Shown here: positions 39,769 to 43,642 of the stretch, in pieces | Position numbering within the stretch: position 1 is the stretch's first letter | Layout of the letters: the number at the start of each line of letters is the position of its first letter | Notes under the pieces: model-generated | Told to the model about the DNA's origin: nothing | What the model saw: the letters and a program-made list of their open reading frames with translations, nothing else | Databases searched by the model: none | Made by a program: the position numbers and the translations under genes | NCBI GenBank assembly: GCA_964535025.1 | Contig: CAZHRW010000171.1 | Span: 1-43,642 of the forward strand | Origin: JAAYZK01 sp964535025 | Lineage (GTDB): Bacteria > Planctomycetota > Phycisphaerae > SM23-33 > FEN-1343 | Length of the DNA stretch: 43,642 nt | Direction of reading: 5' to 3'

Positions 39769-40935
39769 TCAGCGCCCGCCGGCGTCGATCGACTCTAAGA
39801 TGCGCAAGTAGCTGATGTAACGTCTCTCGGAGAGGGTGCCCGCTTCGACGGCGGCGATCACGGCGCAGCCGGGCTCGTGCGTGTGGGAGCAGTCGCGGAA
39901 CCTGCACTGGGGCGCGAGGGCGGCGATCTCGGGGAAATACCACGGCAGATCCGCCGCGTCGATCTCCAGGCCCAGTTCGCGGATGCCCGGGGTATCGACG
40001 ACGGCTCCGCCGAACGGCAGGTCGTAGAGCGTCGCGGCCGTGGTGGTGTGACGGCCGCGCTGGTCGGCCCGGCGAACCTCGCGGGTGGGCAGGTCCAGCC
40101 CCGGCACCAGGGCGTTGAGCAGGCTGCTCTTGCCCACCCCCGACGCCCCGGCCAGGACGCTCCGCTTGCCGGTCAGCAGGCCGCGGACGGCGTCGAGACC
40201 CTCGCCCGTCTCGGCCGAGCAGGTCACGTAGCTCACGCCCAGGGGGATGTACTCGGCGAGCAGGGCGTGGTCGAAGTCGCCCAGGTCGATCTTGTTGACC
40301 ACCAGCACCATCGGCAATTCGCCCCGCTCGGCAACGATGAGGTAACGATCCAGCAGCCCCCGGCGGAAACGCGGCTCGGCCACGGCGCCGATGACCACCA
40401 ACTGATCCATGTTGGCGGCGATGACCTTCTCGAAAACCTCCGTCTCGTACCGGTCACGTCGCTTGCCCCGCATGGGCTGGGGGCGCGACAGGGCCGTCTC
40501 CCGCGGGGCGCGCTGGAGGATGAGTGCGTCGACGCGATGGCCGTCGATCTCCTGTCGTCCGGGACGGATGTCGCCCCGGGTTTCGGGCAGGACGGCGATG
40601 GTGACGTAGTCCCCCACCGCCAGCGCGCTGGACTGCGGCGCCGGGCGGAACGTGCCGGCCAAGCCGCACTGAAGGTCGCCGAGGTCGTCGGTGCGGATAA
40701 TGGCGCCGCCGGGGTACAGCAGCGCGACGGTCCCGACGACGGTCTCGCCGTTGGCGGTCAGTTTCGCCTCCAGGTCGGCGAAGATCGCCTCGTCCTGCTT
40801 CTGCCCCGGCAGCTTGACCTTGCGCTGGGTCAGTCGCCGACGGCTCTCGGCGTCCTCGCTGGCGGCGTGGCCGCTGCGGTGCAGGTGTTCCCAGTGCTTT
40901 CGGCGATTTCGACTCTTGCCCTTGCGCTTGGCCAT
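39769..40935 (-). CDS. rsgA: Ribosome small subunit-dependent GTPase RsgA
   Basis: A 388-residue circularly permuted GTPase that helps mature the 30S subunit. Order of motifs is as expected for RsgA: an OB fold (about 60-150), then G4 VNKID, G1 GASGVGKSSLLN, RGRHTTTAATLYDL as switch I, and G3 DTPGIRELGL. The zinc site CRFRDCSHTHEPGC follows near 345-358. The first 55 residues are a basic extension (MAKRKGKSRNRRKHWEH) that likely contacts rRNA. The ATG at 40935 has a poor ribosome binding site; a TATACT at 40951-40956 may give a very short leader. It lies 30 bases downstream of the UbiB-like gene on the same strand. Confidence 0.95.
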   Translation of the reverse strand: MAKRKGKSRNRRKHWEHLHRSGHAASEDAESRRRLTQRKVKLPGQKQDEAIFADLEAKLTANGETVVGTVALLYPGGAIIRTDDLGDLQCGLAGTFRPAPQSSALAVGDYVTIAVLPETRGDIRPGRQEIDGHRVDALILQRAPRETALSRPQPMRGKRRDRYETEVFEKVIAANMDQLVVIGAVAEPRFRRGLLDRYLIVAERGELPMVLVVNKIDLGDFDHALLAEYIPLGVSYVTCSAETGEGLDAVRGLLTGKRSVLAGASGVGKSSLLNALVPGLDLPTREVRRADQRGRHTTTAATLYDLPFGGAVVDTPGIRELGLEIDAADLPWYFPEIAALAPQCRFRDCSHTHEPGCAVIAAVEAGTLSERRYISYLRILESIDAGGR

Positions 40936-40950
40936 AGGATTCCGGGCCAG

Positions 40951-40956
40951 TATACA
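40951..40956 (-). promoter_or_regulatory. Possible -10 for rsgA with very short leader
   Basis: Minus-strand TATACT ends 15 bases before the rsgA ATG, so the leader would be about eight bases. No convincing -35. Confidence 0.3.
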
Positions 40957-40965
40957 CCAGACGGG

Positions 40966-42654
40966 CTAGACTTTGCGACTGCGGAGGATCGAGATCAGCA
41001 ACCACAGGCCCAGGATCGCGGCGGTGAGGTAGCCGAAGATGCCGAGCGTCTGATAGCGGATCAGGCCCAACACGGCGCCTTCCTCCTGGGTGACCAGGCG
41101 ACTGGAGGCGACCACGCTGCCGGCGATGATCAAGGCGAAAGCGACGCGATTGGAGCTGCGGTCAAGCGTCTGGATGAGCTTGTCGAGGTGCTCGTGTTCG
41201 ATGTGGACCTGCAGTTGGCCCCGCTTGAGGTTGGCGAGGATGGCATTGATCTGCTGGGGGATCGCCAGGCCCAGTTCCGCCAGGTCGCGTGTGGCCCGCC
41301 GGCCCAGGCGGGCCAGGCGCGACGGGCTGAACCGCTCCAGCATGAGCCGTCGGGCGTAGGGCCGCAGGTGCTCGACGAGGTCGAAGTCCGGGTCCAGGCG
41401 CGTGGCAAGGCTCTCGGTGGTGGTGAGGCTCTTGAGCATCAGCGTGAACTCCGCCGGCGGGCGGATGTAATGCTCCCGCATGATCCCGAACGTCTGATGG
41501 ATGGCCTGGCTGAGCGACAGTTCGGCCAGCGGGGTGTGCGTGTAGCGGTCGAGCATGTCGTCCAGCTCGCGCGACAGCGCGCGGGTGTCGGTGGCCTCGC
41601 TCATCAGGCCGGCGTGGGTGATCGCATGGATAAGCCGTTCGACGTCCTGATCGGTGATGGCCAGGATGCACTCGGCCAGCAGGTGCCGGTTCGGCTCGTC
41701 CAGGCGGGCGACCTGCCCGAAGTCGATCGGCGCCAGGACGTTGTCGGGCAGGATGAAGATGTTCCCCGGGTGGGGGTCGGCGTGGAAGAACCGAAAGTCG
41801 AATACCTGGCGGAGGATGAACCGCGCGCCGCGCTCGGCGATCAGCTTGGTGTCCAGGCCGGCTTCGGTCAGGGCCGCCAGGTTGGTGCACTTGATGCCCC
41901 GGATCCGCTCCATCGTCAGGACGCCCGCCGTCGAATAGGCATCGTAAATGCGAGGAATGTGCACCGTCGGGTCGCCGTTGAAGTTCCGGATGAAACGCCG
42001 CTGGTTCCGCGCCTCGTTGCTCAGGTCCACCTCGCGGGACACCGCGTCGGTGAACTCCCGCGCCATGCGGATCGGGTCGATCGTTCGCGGCTCGGGCATC
42101 GTGTTGGCGATGAGGGCGGCCAGGTCCTGGAGGATTTCACACTCGACGCGGACCCGCTGGACGATATTCGGACGGCGGACCTTGACGACCACCTCGTCGC
42201 CCTCGACGGTCGTCGCCCGGTGCACCTGGGCGATGCTGGCCGCCGCGATCGGCTCGGGGGCGAACGAGGCGAACAGCTTGTTCAGCGGGCGGCCGAGGTC
42301 CGCCTCGATCTCCCGGCGGATCCGCTCGAAGGGGACGGGGGCCACCTGGTCCTGCAGCAGTTCCAGTTCCGTGAGGTACTCGGACGGGAGGATGTCCGGA
42401 CGGGTGCTGAGCAACTGGCCCAGCTTGATGAAGGTCGGCCCCAGTTCCTCCAGCGCCAGGCGCACACGGCGCGGGCGCGACTGGCCCGGGGAAACCCGCC
42501 GGATGCGGCTGGGCATCACCTTGGCGCCGAGCTTGAGCACCAGCCCGTGACGGAACGTCTCGATCACTTCATCGAAGCCGTACTTCGTCAGCACCGCCAT
42601 GACGTGCCGGTAGCGCCGAAGGTGGCTTACGGTGTCACGCAAGCGAAACTTCAT
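40966..42654 (-). CDS. ABC1/UbiB-family atypical kinase
   Basis: A 562-residue membrane-associated protein-kinase-like protein. The KxGQ motif lies in FIKLGQLLSTRPDILPSEYL, the Ala-rich nucleotide loop in AAASIAQVHRA, the Lys in VVVKVRRP, the catalytic loop in FFHADPHPGNIF and the metal-binding DFG in APIDFGQVARLD. Two membrane helices end the protein (VAFALIIAGSVVASS and GYLTAAILGLWLLISIL), as in UbiB of quinone synthesis. No other quinone genes lie here, so a quinone role is only an inference; ABC1 kinases act more broadly on lipid-linked processes. It is 32 bases downstream of the phasin-like gene and 30 bases upstream of rsgA. Confidence 0.9.
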   Translation of the reverse strand: MKFRLRDTVSHLRRYRHVMAVLTKYGFDEVIETFRHGLVLKLGAKVMPSRIRRVSPGQSRPRRVRLALEELGPTFIKLGQLLSTRPDILPSEYLTELELLQDQVAPVPFERIRREIEADLGRPLNKLFASFAPEPIAAASIAQVHRATTVEGDEVVVKVRRPNIVQRVRVECEILQDLAALIANTMPEPRTIDPIRMAREFTDAVSREVDLSNEARNQRRFIRNFNGDPTVHIPRIYDAYSTAGVLTMERIRGIKCTNLAALTEAGLDTKLIAERGARFILRQVFDFRFFHADPHPGNIFILPDNVLAPIDFGQVARLDEPNRHLLAECILAITDQDVERLIHAITHAGLMSEATDTRALSRELDDMLDRYTHTPLAELSLSQAIHQTFGIMREHYIRPPAEFTLMLKSLTTTESLATRLDPDFDLVEHLRPYARRLMLERFSPSRLARLGRRATRDLAELGLAIPQQINAILANLKRGQLQVHIEHEHLDKLIQTLDRSSNRVAFALIIAGSVVASSRLVTQEEGAVLGLIRYQTLGIFGYLTAAILGLWLLISILRSRKV

Positions 42655-42686
42655 CCACGGCCCTCGTTAAGAGTCGACGGCTCGGC

Positions 42687-42989
42687 TCACGGCGTGCGGG
42701 TGCGTGCGGCCAGCAGCTCGTCCACCTTGGCCTCCAGTCGCGCCAGGTCCTCCCGCGTGACCAGGTCCATCGACGTGACGACCTGGCGGACCTGCTTGCC
42801 GATGATCTGCTCCAGGTCACCGCGGGCCTTGTCCGCCGTGTCCATCATGTCCTTGACGAACCCCGCCTGCTGGCCGCGCTCGGCCTCGCCCCGGCGGACG
42901 TACTCGTCGAAGATTTTCTCGGCCCGCTCGCGGGTCATGCTCAGGGCCCCTAATCCGGCAAGAAACATCTTGTTGGCGGTTTCGAACAT
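42687..42989 (-). CDS. Phasin-like small helical protein
   Basis: A 100-residue, mostly helical protein. It begins MFETANKMFLAGLGALSMTR, which fits the phasin/poly(hydroxyalkanoate) granule-associated family: a short amphipathic segment then coiled helices (DKARGDLEQIIGKQVRQVV, then REDLARLEAKVDELLA). Typical PHA phasins are similar or somewhat longer. No PHA synthase gene is present, so a granule role is not shown; such proteins also occur beside ABC1 kinases, as here. GGGAG seven bases upstream supports the ATG at 42989, and a TACAAT box lies at 43031-43036. It probably heads a phasin-UbiB-rsgA transcription unit. Confidence 0.7.
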   Translation of the reverse strand: MFETANKMFLAGLGALSMTRERAEKIFDEYVRRGEAERGQQAGFVKDMMDTADKARGDLEQIIGKQVRQVVTSMDLVTREDLARLEAKVDELLAARTRTP

Positions 42990-43030
42990 GGTCGTCTCCC
43001 GATTCAAAAGTGTTGACAATGCCTACCCTT

Positions 43031-43036
43031 ATTGTA
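43031..43036 (-). promoter_or_regulatory. -10 box upstream of the phasin-like gene
   Basis: Minus-strand TACAAT in a short AT-rich island between queC and the phasin-like gene; predicted leader about 35 bases. The -35 is unconvincing. Confidence 0.4.
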
Positions 43037-43083
43037 GCGAACGGCGCCGATGGCGCGCGGAAGAGTCGACGAAAAAAGCGATC

Positions 43084-43642
43084 CTACGGATAGGTCAACG
43101 GGTCGGCGGCGCCGGCGGCGGTGAAGCCGGCGCGGCGGAGACGGCAACTGTCGCAGCGCCCGCACGGGCGGCCGTCGGGGGCGGGGTCGTAGCAACTGTG
43201 GGTCAGGGCGTAATCGACGCCCAGGTCCAGCCCGCGGCGGATGATCTCGGCCTTCGACAACCTCAGCAGCGGCGCGTGGATGCGGTAGCGGCCGGCGCCC
43301 GTGACGGCCGCGGCGGTGGCGAGGTTCGCCATCGCCTCGAAGGCCGCGATGAACTCCCCGCGGCAGTCGGGGTAGCCGCTGTAGTCGACGGCATTGACGC
43401 CGATGAACAGGTCGAACGCCCCGAGCACCTCGGCATAGCCCAGCGCGACAGCCAGGAAGATCGTGTTGCGGGCCGGAACGTAGGTCGGGGGAATCTCCCC
43501 GTCCAGGTCGCCGGCACGGTCCTTGGGCACGTCGATCGCATCAGTCAGGGCCGAATGGCCGAACCCCCCGGACGCCGAGAGGTCCAGCGTGACGATCCGA
43601 TGGTCGGCGGCGCCCAGATGCCGGGCCACCCGCTCGGCCGCC
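43084..43642 (-). CDS. queC: 7-cyano-7-deazaguanine synthase, N-terminus cut by the window edge
   Basis: The visible 185 residues are the greater part of QueC, which converts 7-carboxy-7-deazaguanine to preQ0 with ATP and ammonia for queuosine-modified tRNA. Recognised parts are TYVPARNTIFLAVALGYAE, GVNAVDYSGYPDCR followed by FIAAFEAMANLAT, HAPLLRLSKAEIIRRGLDLG, and the zinc site SCYDPAPDGRPCGRCDSC with four cysteines near the end. The ATP-binding SGGxDS loop at the N-terminus lies beyond the right edge. It ends 94 bases upstream of the phasin-like gene. No queD or queE is in the window. Confidence 0.94.
   Translation of the reverse strand, partial: AAERVARHLGAADHRIVTLDLSASGGFGHSALTDAIDVPKDRAGDLDGEIPPTYVPARNTIFLAVALGYAEVLGAFDLFIGVNAVDYSGYPDCRGEFIAAFEAMANLATAAAVTGAGRYRIHAPLLRLSKAEIIRRGLDLGVDYALTHSCYDPAPDGRPCGRCDSCRLRRAGFTAAGAADPLTYP

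Overview
The window is about 43.6 kb of GC-rich bacterial chromosome, densely coding on both strands. The gene content suggests a heterotroph of the Planctomycetota, most likely class Phycisphaerae. It has a Cys-type sulfatase, secreted glycoside-hydrolase-like proteins with a CBM9-like domain, a Gfo/Idh/MocA oxidoreductase, NfeD proteins, and GC-rich genes behind ordinary sigma70 promoters. This placement is inferred from gene repertoire and style; there is no rRNA or other direct marker. I see no tRNA, rRNA, CRISPR array, insertion sequence or prophage.

Layout. (1) 375-4116: two related GT4-type glycosyltransferases on the minus strand; the second is fused to a C-terminal helical domain. 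(2) 4347-7443: a uronate operon, uxaB (tagaturonate/altronate reductase type) and uxaA (altronate dehydratase), behind a promoter whose -35 is overlapped by a palindrome and with REP-like hairpins in and after the operon. (3) 7665-10319: a long NfeD protease-like protein, a short NfeD and a 160-residue protein resembling only the N-terminus of flotillin FloA. A repeat element follows. (4) 10528-15107: an FAD-dependent oxidoreductase, a 685-residue membrane-anchored protein of unknown function, and a Gfo/Idh/MocA oxidoreductase whose only sensible start codon is ATC. (5) 15114-18490: tmk and dnaN diverge from overlapping promoters, followed by a DciA/DUF721 protein and a HAD hydrolase.

(6) 18781-27424: an apparent polysaccharide-utilisation patch. 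It holds the frameshifted C-terminal stub of a GH127/DUF1680 protein coupled to a sulfatase, a secreted 939-residue protein with a CBM9-like end, a double alpha/beta-hydrolase esterase, a lone SagB-type nitroreductase and a glycosidase-like lipoprotein. (7) 27445-30395: a UroD-family protein, a GT4 glycosyltransferase and rubrerythrin on the minus strand. (8) 30579-33393: murJ and nadA on the plus strand. (9) 33368-36110: a polytopic GT-C-like protein and a DUF493 protein on the minus strand, then a tiny Tyr-rich lipoprotein on the plus strand. (10) 36126 to the right edge: dnaE, rsgA, an ABC1/UbiB kinase, a phasin-like protein and queC (cut by the window end), all on the minus strand.

How the parts relate. 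Sulfatase, esterase, glycosidase-like proteins, Gfo/Idh/MocA enzyme and UxaBA fit breakdown of sulfated, acylated, uronate-containing polysaccharides, ending in altronate catabolism. Housekeeping functions (DNA replication, peptidoglycan lipid II export, NAD and queuosine synthesis, ribosome maturation) are interspersed. No complete novel defence or mobile system is visible. The strongest candidates for something undescribed are the NfeD-NfeD-truncated-FloA operon, the 685-residue unknown protein, the ATC-initiated oxidoreductase, and two families of interspersed hairpin repeats, one with compensatory stem changes.
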